A DNA stretch of 51,377 nucleotides. It comes from Chloroflexota bacterium (GTDB lineage Bacteria > Chloroflexota > Anaerolineae > Anaerolineales > UBA4823). How positions within the stretch are numbered: position 1 is the stretch's first letter; each line of letters opens with the position of its first letter. Under the pieces are notes generated by a model. That model searched no databases and was not told the DNA's origin. It saw only the letters and a program-made list of their open reading frames with translations. Made by a program: the position numbers and the translations under genes. The stretch spans positions 1 through 51,377 of the forward strand of contig JAAYXE010000057.1 in assembly GCA_012516075.1 (NCBI GenBank), read 5' to 3'. Positions 16,857 through 24,654 of this stretch are shown here, one piece after another.

Positions 16857-17002
16857 ACGCTCAGCACGGCCCTTTTTTATTTTTCGCTGCAGGACAATGG
16901 GCCGGCGAGGGCTCTGGAATTAAAACCCTGCTCCTTTCAGGCGCGGCTTTCACCCTGCCGGGAGCCGGCCGGAGCATGGCAAAAAATGGGGAGCGTACAG
17001 CC

Positions 17003-17917
17003 ATGAAACTGAAACACTGGTTGGTTTTCTTCTTATTGGGTGCAATCTGGAGTTCGTCGTTTATGTGGATCAAGATCGCGGTCCAGGAAGTCAGCCCGAT
17101 CACGCTGGTCGCCTATCGCGTGCTCTTTGGGCTGCTGTTCGGCCTGGCCGTGATCACCATCCAGCGCGTGCGGATCCCACGCGATCTGAGCGTCTGGCGG
17201 CCGCTGCTGCTGGTGGGCATCACCAATCTGGCGATCCCCTTTTTCCTGATCTCGTGGGGCCAGCAGTTCATCGATTCCTCGGTGGCGGCCATCCTGGATG
17301 CCACCGTGCCCCTGTTCACGATCGTCTTCTCCCACCTGGTGCTGAGCGACGACAAAATCACCCTGCCGAAAGTGCTGGGGCTGCTGGTCGGTTTTGCTGG
17401 GGTGGTGATCCTGATGAGCAATAACATCGGCGCCTCGACCAGCTCCCTGCTCGGTCAGGCGGCTGTCATTCTGGCGTCGGTCTTCTACGCCGGCAGCGCG
17501 ATTTACATCCGCAAGTCCACACAGGAAATCCCCGCAATCCTGCGCAGCGCCGGCCCGCTGGTCTCCGCCACCGCGGTCATGTGGCTGGCGGCCTTCCTGA
17601 CGGAGCGGCCGGTGCAGGTCCCCCAGCTGGCGGGCACCTGGGCAGCGCTGCTGTTCCTGGGCTTCATCGGTTCGGGGTTTGCTTTTGTGCTGGCCTTTTA
17701 TCTGATCCACGAAATCGGGCCGACGCGCTCGACCATGGTCACCTTTTTATTCCCCCTGGGCGGTGTGATTTTCGGAGTCGTATTCCTGAACGAGCAGCTG
17801 ACCTGGCAGCTGGCAGCCGGGGCGATCCTGATCGTCTCCAGCCTGGTCATTGCCAACCGGCCGGCGGCGGAGCCTGCTGCGCTGAGCAAGACGAAGGCCA
17901 GACCCAGCCGGACATAG
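17003..17917 (+). CDS. EamA family (DMT superfamily) transporter
   Basis: A 304-residue inner-membrane protein with about ten hydrophobic helices in two EamA repeats. The first repeat starts LVFFLLGAIWSSSFMWIKIA, a typical EamA opening; the second contains PLGGVIFGVVFLNEQLTW, the usual closing region. I prefer the ATG at 17003 because GGGGAG lies about nine bases upstream and the product then begins MKLKHW, as family members do. An in-frame ATG at 16976 is the alternative. It is a probable metabolite or amino-acid exporter; the substrate is unknown. It is followed by a terminator and probably forms its own unit. Confidence 0.9.
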   Translation: MKLKHWLVFFLLGAIWSSSFMWIKIAVQEVSPITLVAYRVLFGLLFGLAVITIQRVRIPRDLSVWRPLLLVGITNLAIPFFLISWGQQFIDSSVAAILDATVPLFTIVFSHLVLSDDKITLPKVLGLLVGFAGVVILMSNNIGASTSSLLGQAAVILASVFYAGSAIYIRKSTQEIPAILRSAGPLVSATAVMWLAAFLTERPVQVPQLAGTWAALLFLGFIGSGFAFVLAFYLIHEIGPTRSTMVTFLFPLGGVIFGVVFLNEQLTWQLAAGAILIVSSLVIANRPAAEPAALSKTKARPSRT

Positions 17918-17938
17918 CGATTTTAGGGTGATAAAGCC

Positions 17939-17983
17939 AACAGGGTGAAAGGAACCAGACTCCTCTCACCCTGTTTATTTTTT
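17939..17983 (+). terminator. Intrinsic terminator after the EamA gene
   Basis: A perfect 10-bp stem AACAGGGTGA/TCACCCTGTT (17939-17948, 17966-17975) with an inner AGGA/TCCT extension is followed by TATTTTTT. Its T-run overlaps the end of the convergent minus-strand gene. Confidence 0.92.
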
Positions 17984-18280
17984 CTGACCTGCAATCCCGC
18001 CGGTCACCCGCTCGATCATTTCTTCGGTGACGTTGAAAAGCAGCAGAGCTTTGTTCAGGGCGGCTTTTTCTCTGCTCAGCAGATTCCGCCGCGCCAGCCC
18101 GGGACCTGTCTCGTCGCCCGGGCTGAGGGCGGGCGAACACATCCCATAATACGCAAGGTTGAAACTGCGCACATACTTGCACACGGTTTCGTCATACACT
18201 TCATAACCGCTCAGAAAAGCCCCCGTGAGGGGTTTTACAGGCGGGTCCTGAACCGTCCTGGGGCCGGTTTCAGACGGCAT
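17975..18280 (-). CDS. Unrecognised 101-residue protein overlapping the FlgN-like gene
   Basis: A soluble protein whose ATG lies 11 bases inside the end of the FlgN-like gene, with GGAGGGGG eight bases upstream, so the two are translationally coupled. The N-terminal half contains YDETVCKYVRSFNLAYYG with one of only two cysteines. The C-terminal half is helical and charged (LSREKAALNKALLLFNVTEEMIERV). I recognise no domain. Its fixed arrangement with the FlgN-like gene suggests a partner or client, but that is inference. Confidence 0.6.
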   Translation of the reverse strand: MPSETGPRTVQDPPVKPLTGAFLSGYEVYDETVCKYVRSFNLAYYGMCSPALSPGDETGPGLARRNLLSREKAALNKALLLFNVTEEMIERVTGGIAGQKK

Positions 18281-18755
18281 CCTGGCTGCCCCCTCCTCCC
18301 GGGACCGCTCCCTGCAGCGGACCGGGTTCCGCCGGAACCAGGCCTTCGCTCCACAGCAGGCTGCTTGCCAGGCTGCGGTTCATGCGGGTTATTTCGCGCA
18401 GACGATCGAGCAGTGCCAGAAGGCCGGAGAACAGACGCGCCAGCCGGTCGAAGACACCCGAACCATTCAGGGCGGACGCCGCCTCTGAGCCGACCTGGAC
18501 CACAAGGTTCCAGTCCGCCTCGCGCTGAACCTGCACCCCTGCCTCCCGGAACTGGGCTTTGCGGGCCTGCTCCAGACTGCTGGCCTGTTCGAGCAGCAGG
18601 ACTTTGCGCTCCACCAGTTCTTTCAGTTTTTTCAGATTCTGCTGGGCCAGCGCCTCGCGCTCCTCGCGCGCCAGCTGCGTTAAAGCCTGCCAGGTGCGGA
18701 ATTCGCTCACCAGCAGATCTTCCAGTTGATCAAGGCCTTCCAGATTTGTTTCCAT
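18270..18755 (-). CDS. FlgN-like export-chaperone family protein (tentative)
   Basis: A 161-residue, almost wholly helical protein. The pattern of the first ~100 residues (LEDLLVSEFRTWQALTQLAREEREAL, then LKKLKELVERKVLLLEQ) is that of FlgN, the flagellar export chaperone: paired helices, an L..L..E...AL spacing and a K.LLL motif. The C-terminus has RLREITRMNRSLASSLL followed by a Pro/Gly tail. No flagellar gene lies in this window, so either the locus is an orphan or the family serves another role here. It is preceded by a triple 11-bp-spaced repeat and follows the response-regulator gene. Confidence 0.55.
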   Translation of the reverse strand: METNLEGLDQLEDLLVSEFRTWQALTQLAREEREALAQQNLKKLKELVERKVLLLEQASSLEQARKAQFREAGVQVQREADWNLVVQVGSEAASALNGSGVFDRLARLFSGLLALLDRLREITRMNRSLASSLLWSEGLVPAEPGPLQGAVPGGGGSQDAV

Positions 18756-18796
18756 AAGCAGTCAGTGCTGAATAATTTCCTGCAAACTGTAACAGG

Positions 18797-18802
18797 AGTC
18801 TA
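18797..18802 (-). promoter_or_regulatory. Candidate -10 for the FlgN-like pair
   Basis: TAGACT on the minus strand sits 42 bases before the ATG at 18755 and 22 bases from the direct-repeat array at 18825-18853, a spacing that would place the array at about -35. Confidence 0.35.
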
Positions 18803-18824
18803 GCAGACCTGGAGTAAGCCTTAT

Positions 18825-18853
18825 ATAAAGGTGGAGTGAAGGTTGGGTGAAGG
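18825..18853 (-). promoter_or_regulatory. Three direct repeats at 11-bp period (candidate response-regulator operator)
   Basis: On the minus strand CCTTCAC (18847-18853), CCTTCAC (18836-18842) and the degenerate CCTTTAT (18825-18831) are spaced exactly 11 bases apart. Head-to-tail heptamers with 11-bp period are the hallmark of OmpR/PhoB-family binding sites. The array lies between the OmpR-family regulator gene and the FlgN-like pair, on the promoter side of the latter. Confidence 0.55.
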
Positions 18854-18927
18854 GGATATAAATTGCGGATAACCCATTGAGACGCGCGCAGTGCGCCGCA
18901 TATCCCCCTGGTTACTCGTATTACGTT

Positions 18928-19740
18928 CTACTGCACTTCTTTAGCTGGGCCAACGGTGTAACCATAGCCGGCCACGGTGCGGATAAATTTTGGAGAGCGG
19001 GGATCGACCTCCACCCGCTCGCGCAGGTTCTTGATATGCACCCGCACCAGATCGGGGCTGCCGGTGCCGGACGGGTATCCCCAGACTTCTTTCAGAAGCC
19101 GGCTGGGAGAGAAAATCTGGTCCGGATGCTTCATCATCTGGTACAACAGGTCGAACTGCATGGGGGTCAGGCGAATCACACTCGGATGGGGCGTGTGCAG
19201 TTCATACGAACGGATGTCGAGGGAATAACCACCGACCACCAGGAAGCGGTCCGCCTGCGCTCTCTTTCCGGATTTCAGCAGTTCATGGGCGCGCTCATGC
19301 CTGGGAGCCTGCCCGCCATCGCCTGTTTCTGGGAAAGCAGCGGGCTGTGAAGCTGCAGCGGGAGTCTGCACCCGGCGCAGGATGGCCCTGACGCGCATAA
19401 TGAGTTCATTGATGTTAAAGGGCTTGCACAGATAATCGTCAGCCCCGGCGTCGAAGCCTGTTAACCGGTCTTCGTCTTTTATCTTTGCGGTGAGGAAGAG
19501 TACGGGGACCTCGCGCAGCAGCGGGTCGCTGCGGATTTCTCGACAGACGGTGTAGCCATCCATGCCCGGCATGATCACGTCCAGGATCACCAGATCCGGA
19601 GGCCGGCGTCTGGCGGTTTTTAATCCTTCGACCCCACTGTTCGTTACCGTCACGCGGAAATCTTCACTGCGCAAGCTGCGTTCAATGGTGCGCGCCACAA
19701 TGGCATCATCTTCGATCACAAGGATATTGACCGGTTCCAT
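18928..19740 (-). CDS. OmpR/PhoB-family response regulator
   Basis: A 270-residue two-domain transcription factor. Residues 5-120 are a receiver domain: acidic pocket VIEDD (Glu10-Asp12), phospho-acceptor Asp54 (ILDVIMPG), Thr in FLTAK and Lys106 (CKPFN). A variable linker (~125-160) leads to a winged-helix Trans_Reg_C domain (~165-265) with LTPMQFDLLYQMMKHPDQIFS, and near the end RTVAGYGY. No histidine kinase gene is adjacent, so it is an orphan regulator here. The only nearby site with the right architecture is the 11-bp repeat array just downstream. A minus-strand TAGAAT (19838-19843) is a possible -10. Confidence 0.95.
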   Translation of the reverse strand: MEPVNILVIEDDAIVARTIERSLRSEDFRVTVTNSGVEGLKTARRRPPDLVILDVIMPGMDGYTVCREIRSDPLLREVPVLFLTAKIKDEDRLTGFDAGADDYLCKPFNINELIMRVRAILRRVQTPAAASQPAAFPETGDGGQAPRHERAHELLKSGKRAQADRFLVVGGYSLDIRSYELHTPHPSVIRLTPMQFDLLYQMMKHPDQIFSPSRLLKEVWGYPSGTGSPDLVRVHIKNLRERVEVDPRSPKFIRTVAGYGYTVGPAKEVQ

Positions 19741-19874
19741 GTGTATCTGCCTCGTTCAGGCCCTGCTGAGCTCACAAACGCTGTCGTGAGCTGCAGGTTT
19801 TTCTAAATCAATCCGATGCTGCAGCTTTGCGGTTCGATTCTACTACTGGATGAAGGGTTCTTGTTAAATTATGT

Positions 19875-19919
19875 AATAAAAAACGGGATGTTTGCAGAAT
19901 TGTAGACAAACATCCCGTT
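19875..19919 (-). terminator. Intrinsic terminator of the fumarase gene
   Basis: A 13-bp perfect stem (19882-19894 with 19907-19919) and 12-base loop. On the minus strand it is followed by TTTTTTATTA. It lies 22 bases beyond the fumarase stop codon. The stretch between here and the regulator gene (to 19741) contains a small GAGCTCAC/GTGAGCT inverted repeat in the regulator leader. Confidence 0.9.
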
Positions 19920-19941
19920 CAGGAACTGCAAGGTGCAGCGC

Positions 19942-21378
19942 TTACCCGACGATACCCCCTTCTGTCAGGCAGCGCATGTCGCTCAGCGCCTGCTCGACTT
20001 CCGCCACAGTGACCGGCCGGTCTTCATCGCGGTGCTTCAATTCGCCTGCGGCGGCTTTCTCCATGGCCACCTGGCGCACGGTGCGATCGGCGGCCAGTGC
20101 TTCTTTGACCAGTTTTGCTCCGGCTGCATAACCGATCAGCGGGTTGAGGGCGGTGACGACGATGGCGTTCTTCTCCAGCCAGCCCTCCGCCTTTTCTCGA
20201 TTGGCCTGCATCCCCCGCACCAGTTTCTCGGTGAAAGCATTAATCGAGCCAATCGCCACCTGCATCATTTCAAACAAATTATGGGCGATGATGGGCATCA
20301 TCACGTTCAGTTCCAGCTGGCCCGCCTGGGAGGCCAGAGATACAGCCAGGTCGTTGCCCTGGATGTGGAACATGGCCATATTGAGCATTTCCGCCAGCAC
20401 CGGATTCACTTTACCCGGCATGATGCTGGAGCCCGGCTGTACGGCGGGCAGGCGGATTTCATCCAGTCCGGTGGATGGCCCGGAGGAGAGCAGCCGGATA
20501 TCGTTGGCAATGAGCGTCAGGGTGATGGCCAGCGTGCGCAGCGATGCAGAGAAGTCGGCAGCGTCCGCCATCGCCTGCATGGATTCAAACAGGTTGTCGG
20601 AGGTGTAAAGCGTCAGGCCGGTGAGTTCCGACAGGCGGCGCACCATGCGCTCGTGGTATTCGGGGTGCGCGTTCAGACCGGTCCCGGTTGCGGTGCCGCC
20701 GATCCCCAGCCGGCGCAGCCCTTCTGCGGAGCGGCGGATGCGCTCGGCATCCCGTTCCACAGCCTTCGCGTAAGCCCCAAACTCCTGTCCCAGGCGGACC
20801 GGGACGGCATCCTGCAGGTGCGTACGCCCCGACTTGACGATGGGGTCAAATTCGACAGCCTTTTCCTTAAGCGCCTGGGCCAGATTGCCCACCGCCTCCA
20901 GCAGTTCATCCAGCCGCCAGAGCACCCCCAGACGAATGGCGGTTGGAATGGTGTCGTTGGTCGACTGGGCCATATTGACATGGTCATTGGGATGAACCCG
21001 GTACTCCCCAAGCTTGCCCCCCAGAATCTGCGTGGCCCGGTTGGCGATCACCTCGTTGGTGTTCATATTGTGGCTGGTGCCGGCCCCTGCCTGGAACGGG
21101 TCGACCACGAACTGGTCGTCCCATTTCCCCTGGCGCACTTCTTCTGCGGCCTGAATGATCGCCTGCGCACGCTCTTCGTCGAGCATGCCGAGATCGCGAT
21201 GCACCTCGGCAGCCGCCCGCTTGATCGTCGCCATCGACCAGATAAACGCCCGCCATGGGCGCAGGCCTGATATGGGGAAATTCAGCACCGCGCGCTGGGT
21301 CTGCACCCCATACAGCGCATCAGCCGGAACCTGCAGTTCACCCAATGAATCCCGTTCGATGCGGTACGCAACTTCCAT
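19942..21378 (-). CDS. fumC: Class II fumarate hydratase (fumarase/aspartase superfamily)
   Basis: A 478-residue protein. I chose the ATG at 21378 because AGGAGG lies just upstream and the product begins MEVAYRIERDSLGELQVPADALYG, the standard family N-terminus; the frame is open further 5' but without signals. Superfamily motifs in order: NMAQSTNDTIPTA, SGRTHLQDAVP, GGTATGTGLN and the catalytic-loop signature GSSIMPGKVNPV. Fumarases usually read GKVNP, aspartases AKVNP, so fumarase (fumarate + water to L-malate, TCA cycle) is favoured. Aspartate ammonia-lyase activity cannot be fully excluded. It forms a single-gene unit ended by the terminator at 19875. Confidence 0.9.
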   Translation of the reverse strand: MEVAYRIERDSLGELQVPADALYGVQTQRAVLNFPISGLRPWRAFIWSMATIKRAAAEVHRDLGMLDEERAQAIIQAAEEVRQGKWDDQFVVDPFQAGAGTSHNMNTNEVIANRATQILGGKLGEYRVHPNDHVNMAQSTNDTIPTAIRLGVLWRLDELLEAVGNLAQALKEKAVEFDPIVKSGRTHLQDAVPVRLGQEFGAYAKAVERDAERIRRSAEGLRRLGIGGTATGTGLNAHPEYHERMVRRLSELTGLTLYTSDNLFESMQAMADAADFSASLRTLAITLTLIANDIRLLSSGPSTGLDEIRLPAVQPGSSIMPGKVNPVLAEMLNMAMFHIQGNDLAVSLASQAGQLELNVMMPIIAHNLFEMMQVAIGSINAFTEKLVRGMQANREKAEGWLEKNAIVVTALNPLIGYAAGAKLVKEALAADRTVRQVAMEKAAAGELKHRDEDRPVTVAEVEQALSDMRCLTEGGIVG

Positions 21379-21513
21379 TGATTTCCTCCTGTTGAATTTT
21401 CTCCCTCTGGGGGTAATTGTACCCGGAATCACATTTCTTACTGAGATGTAACAGCGCCCGCGCTGCGTACAAGCCCGCCGGAAATGGGTGCTGCGGGCGC
21501 AGAGTCGCCGGGG

Positions 21514-21519
21514 TATAAT
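21514..21519 (+). promoter_or_regulatory. -10 element (GGTATAAT) for the KTSC-hutI unit
   Basis: TATAAT preceded by GG, as in other promoters of this window, lies 54 bases before the KTSC ATG. The leader contains AAAGGAG as ribosome binding site. Confidence 0.6.
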
Positions 21520-21573
21520 GGTCACAGACCTCACAATTCATCCTGGGACAGAATTTCGGGGAAAGGAGTCCGG

Positions 21574-21807
21574 ATGATTTCACTCCATCCAGTTGAATCT
21601 TCCATGTTGGCAGCGGCCGGTTATGACCCAGCCACACAAACCCTGGTGGTATTGTTCAACAACGGGAAAGCTTACGAATACTACCAGGTACCACCGGAGA
21701 CCTATCAGGGCATGCTGGAAGCCGAATCCATAGGGAAGTTCATGCGCGCCAATGTAATTGGCGTTTTCGATGAATCCCCTTTCCGGGGCTGGAAAAAGAA
21801 CGAATAG
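21574..21807 (+). CDS. KTSC domain-containing protein
   Basis: A 77-residue protein starting at ATG 21574, chosen for the AAAGGAG five bases upstream and because a start further 5' would lie before the -10 element. The sequence follows the KTSC domain pattern: an SSMLAAAGYD segment, TLVVLFNNGKAYEYYQVP, then a loop with SIGKFMRANV. KTSC is a small domain found alone or near lysyl-tRNA synthetase-like proteins; its role is unknown. It is nine bases upstream of hutI and is probably co-transcribed with it. Confidence 0.9.
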   Translation: MISLHPVESSMLAAAGYDPATQTLVVLFNNGKAYEYYQVPPETYQGMLEAESIGKFMRANVIGVFDESPFRGWKKNE

Positions 21808-21815
21808 CGTAGTCC

Positions 21816-23066
21816 ATGCTCATCCACTCCGCATCACAGCTGCTCACACTGGCCGGTGGACCCCAGCGCGGGGCGGACCTGGGACGGTTAGAGATCATTC
21901 CAGACGGCGCGGTCCTGATACAGGGGGAGAAAATCGCTGCAGTCGGCACGACCGCAGAGCTGCGCAGGGCATATCCGCACGAACCGGCCCTGGACGCGGG
22001 GTGGAAAGTGGTTATGCCCGGGTTTGTCGACCCGCACACGCATGCCATCTGGGCCGGAGACCGGGCTGCCGAATTCGAACAGCGTCTCCAGGGGCGCTTC
22101 AGTCCGGAAGATGTGGCTGCCGGCGGCGGCATCCTGCCCACGGTGCGCGTCACCTGCAGCGCTTCACTGCAGACTCTGCTGAAAGAAACCCGCCCGCGCC
22201 TGTGGACCATGTTTCAATACGGCACCACCACGGCCGAGGTCAAGACGGGCTACGGGCTGAACACCGCCGCCGAACTGCGCCTGCTGCAGGCGCTGCTCAA
22301 GCTTAACGATGAAGGGCCGCTGGAGCTGGCCATCACCTTCCTGGCGGCGCATGCGCTGCCGCCGGCGTTTTTAGCCCGGCCGGATGAGTATGTGGACCTG
22401 ATCTGCAGGGAAATGCTCCCGCTGCTGACCCACTGGTGGCCGCACCATGCGCCCTACCTGGATCTGCCCTTTGTGGATGTCAACTGTGAGCGCCTGGCTT
22501 TCAACCTCGAACAGTGCCGGCGGATCTTAACCCATGCCCGGGCGCTGAATTTCCCCCTGAAAATTCACAGCGACCAATTTGACCCGATGGGCAGCACCTC
22601 CCTGGCCGTGGAGCTGGGGGCGGTTTCCGCAGACCACCTGCGCAAAACGCCTGCGGAAGAGATTAAGAAGCTCGGAGCCAGCGACACCGTCGCCGTCCTG
22701 CTGCCCGGGATCCCGTTCGGCTGGGGTACAGCGGAACAGGCTTCCGCCCGGGAAATCCTGGACGCCGGCGGGATCCTGGCCCTGGCCACCGGTTTGAACC
22801 CGGGGTCAGCATGGTGCGAGAGTATGCAGTTCGTTATTGCCCTGGCGTGCCGCTATCTGTGCCTGACCCCCTCACAGGCGATCGCTGCGGCAACCATCAA
22901 CGCGGCCGCTGCTATCTGCCGTTCCCACCAGATCGGCTCGATCGAACCGGGAAAGCAGGCCGATCTGCTGATCCTTTCGACTCCGGATTACCGCCATCTG
23001 GGATACCGCTTCGGCACGAACCTTGTACAGACGGTAATCAAGAAAGGACACGTCTACCCGGTATAA
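21816..23066 (+). CDS. hutI: Imidazolonepropionase
   Basis: A 416-residue amidohydrolase-superfamily enzyme. It hydrolyses 4-imidazolone-5-propanoate to N-formimino-L-glutamate in histidine degradation. Motifs: VMPGFVDPHTHAIWAGDRAAEF (HxH metal site and substrate-contact residues), TTTAEVKTGYGLN, KIHSDQFDPMGSTSLAVELGA, SADHL and LATGLNPGSAW with the last metal Asp/Asn region. Its length matches the family. The other hut genes (hutH, hutU) are not in the window, so this is an isolated pathway gene. The stop codon TAA is part of the -10 element of the next gene. Confidence 0.93.
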   Translation: MLIHSASQLLTLAGGPQRGADLGRLEIIPDGAVLIQGEKIAAVGTTAELRRAYPHEPALDAGWKVVMPGFVDPHTHAIWAGDRAAEFEQRLQGRFSPEDVAAGGGILPTVRVTCSASLQTLLKETRPRLWTMFQYGTTTAEVKTGYGLNTAAELRLLQALLKLNDEGPLELAITFLAAHALPPAFLARPDEYVDLICREMLPLLTHWWPHHAPYLDLPFVDVNCERLAFNLEQCRRILTHARALNFPLKIHSDQFDPMGSTSLAVELGAVSADHLRKTPAEEIKKLGASDTVAVLLPGIPFGWGTAEQASAREILDAGGILALATGLNPGSAWCESMQFVIALACRYLCLTPSQAIAAATINAAAAICRSHQIGSIEPGKQADLLILSTPDYRHLGYRFGTNLVQTVIKKGHVYPV

Positions 23067-23067
23067 T
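23062..23067 (+). promoter_or_regulatory. -10 element (GGTATAAT) overlapping the hutI stop codon
   Basis: TATAAT contains the TAA of hutI. Two ATG codons follow, 5 and 8 bases after the hexamer, so a start at the usual distance would give a leaderless or near-leaderless mRNA. Confidence 0.6.
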
Positions 23068-23072
23068 CGACT

Positions 23073-23273
23073 ATGATGAATTATCTTCTCCTCCTGCCCT
23101 TCCTGCAAAGCGATGATCCGGTCGTCAACATCATCACCCTGGCCGTCATCGCCATCCTGGTGCTGGTTGTTTTACGCTTCCTTCTGCGCCTGGCTTCGAA
23201 AGTGATCGCTTTTGGATGCAGCCTGCTCCTGCTGGCCGGCGCCGGTTTGCTGGTTTACTATCTCTTCTTTTAG
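23073..23273 (+). CDS. Small membrane protein with two hydrophobic segments
   Basis: A 66-residue protein, MMNYLLLLPFLQ start, with two predicted membrane helices (about residues 17-38 and 44-65) and only a few charged residues between. No family recognised. ATG codons at 23073 and 23076 are both possible; no ribosome binding site precedes them and the -10 element lies directly upstream, consistent with leaderless translation. Its end is two bases before the start of the HD-domain gene, suggesting coupling. Confidence 0.65.
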   Translation: MMNYLLLLPFLQSDDPVVNIITLAVIAILVLVVLRFLLRLASKVIAFGCSLLLLAGAGLLVYYLFF

Positions 23274-23275
23274 CG

Positions 23276-23944
23276 ATGACGATTCCGGTCAGCATTGAGC
23301 AGGCGCGGGCCTGGTACTCGCCTGACGACCCCGTGCATGGTTTTGATCACGTGCTGCGCGTGTACTATATGGCCGAAGATCTGGCGCGCAAAGAAGACGC
23401 CGACATCGAGATGGTGCGCGCTGCCGTGCTGCTGCATGATGTCCAGGTCGAGGCAGGGGAGCGGCAGGCGCACCACGAAGCAGCCGCTGCTTTTGCCGCC
23501 CGGGTTTTACAAGCTCAGGGCTGGCCGCAGGAGCGTATCGCCGCTGTTCAGCACTGTATTCGCGCCCACCGGTTTCGCCAGCCCTCTGAAAGCCCCCAGA
23601 CCATTGAAGCGAAAGTCGTCTTCGACGCCGATAAGCTGGATGCGATTGGCGCGGTCGGCGCCGCCCGCGCGATCGCGTACAGCCTGGCAGCCGGCGGCCC
23701 TATTTTTGCGCCCCCATCGGAGCGCTTTATGCAGACCGGCGAAACCGAAGCGGGTGAACCTTACAGCGCCTACCACGAATACCTGTTCAAACTGCGCAAG
23801 ATCCAGGACCGCATTTTCACCCCTTCGGCGGCCGCCATTGCGGCGGAACGCAGCCGTTTGATGGCCGCCTTCTTCGACAACCTGGCACGCGAAATGTCGC
23901 TGCCTGCAGCGGAAACACAGACCGGAGCAGAGAACGCCGGGTGA
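23276..23944 (+). CDS. HD-domain phosphohydrolase
   Basis: A 222-residue protein of the HD superfamily (YedJ-like). The start at 23276 follows the preceding stop by two bases and yields a product beginning MTIPVSIEQARAWY, as in relatives. Metal-binding motif in order: HGFDHVLRVY (first His), LLHDVQ (the HD pair) and FDADKLDAIG (final Asp). The family hydrolyses phosphate esters or nucleotides; the substrate here is unknown. It is probably in one transcript with the small membrane protein. Confidence 0.88.
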   Translation: MTIPVSIEQARAWYSPDDPVHGFDHVLRVYYMAEDLARKEDADIEMVRAAVLLHDVQVEAGERQAHHEAAAAFAARVLQAQGWPQERIAAVQHCIRAHRFRQPSESPQTIEAKVVFDADKLDAIGAVGAARAIAYSLAAGGPIFAPPSERFMQTGETEAGEPYSAYHEYLFKLRKIQDRIFTPSAAAIAAERSRLMAAFFDNLAREMSLPAAETQTGAENAG

Positions 23945-24003
23945 CCGTGCAGCAGCCGCTCTGCCTTCCAAATCTGTTTACCGCCCCCTGCTGCAATTGG
24001 GAA

Positions 24004-24009
24004 TACAAT
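24004..24009 (+). promoter_or_regulatory. -10 element placed six bases before the ATG (predicted leaderless start)
   Basis: TACAAT, then AGCGGC, then ATG at 24016. With the usual 6-7-base discriminator, transcription would begin at the A of the start codon. Confidence 0.5.
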
Positions 24010-24015
24010 AGCGGC

Positions 24016-24651
24016 ATGAGCGTTCAACATGGCCCCCTGCTTGTCGTCGAAGATGTCGCCCATATCCGTGAACTGCTGGAAGTAACCCTGCGCTTTAAAG
24101 GTTATCCGGTGATCTGCGCAGCGAACGGTCAGGAGGCACTCGAGCTCCTCGAACAAACGCACCCGGCGCTGATCATTACCGACATCCTGATGCCGCGCAT
24201 GGACGGTTATGCCCTGGTCCACCGTCTGCGCACCGATGTGCGCACCTGCCGCATTCCCATCATCTTCCTCTCCGCGACCTACGTGACCGCGGAAGATAAG
24301 GCGTTTGCGAAACGCCTGGGCGCCGTACGTTTTCTCGAAAAACCGGTCGACACGGAAGAATTCCTGCTCACGGTGGCAGAAGTGCTCACTGAAGGCCCGC
24401 CGGCACTTCCGCCGCCGCTGGATGACCGCAGTTTTTATCACAGCTACCGGCAGCGGCTGGAGAGCAAACTGCGCCATAAGAACAGCCAGATTGCGCGCAC
24501 CAGCCGCCTGCTGGAAACCCTGCCGCAGGAACAGAAAGCGGTCTTTCAATCCCTGCTGGATGCCGCTGTGGCGGAGCAGAGTGAAATTCAAAGGGAGCTC
24601 GACAGGCTCTACACCATGATTCAGGAGAGCGGGGAGACTGTTCAGAGATAA
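24016..24651 (+). CDS. Receiver-domain protein with C-terminal helical extension
   Basis: A 211-residue single-receiver response regulator. Residues 7-122 form the REC domain: acidic Glu12/Asp13, phospho-acceptor Asp56 (IITDILMP), Ser/Thr in FLSAT and Lys109 (LEKP). The remaining ~90 residues contain no DNA-binding domain, only helices rich in Arg/Gln/Glu (YRQRLESKLRHKNSQIAR, EIQRELDRLY). It therefore probably acts through protein interaction. The ATG at 24016 is chosen because the frame's earlier starts lie before the -10 element and add no REC sequence. No ribosome binding site precedes it. suhB follows after three bases. Confidence 0.85.
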   Translation: MSVQHGPLLVVEDVAHIRELLEVTLRFKGYPVICAANGQEALELLEQTHPALIITDILMPRMDGYALVHRLRTDVRTCRIPIIFLSATYVTAEDKAFAKRLGAVRFLEKPVDTEEFLLTVAEVLTEGPPALPPPLDDRSFYHSYRQRLESKLRHKNSQIARTSRLLETLPQEQKAVFQSLLDAAVAEQSEIQRELDRLYTMIQESGETVQR

Positions 24652-24654
24652 TCT

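Noticed and set aside
19933..21270. 445-codon plus-strand open frame across fumC
   Set aside because: Antisense to a clear class II fumarase; no domain features and no ribosome binding site.
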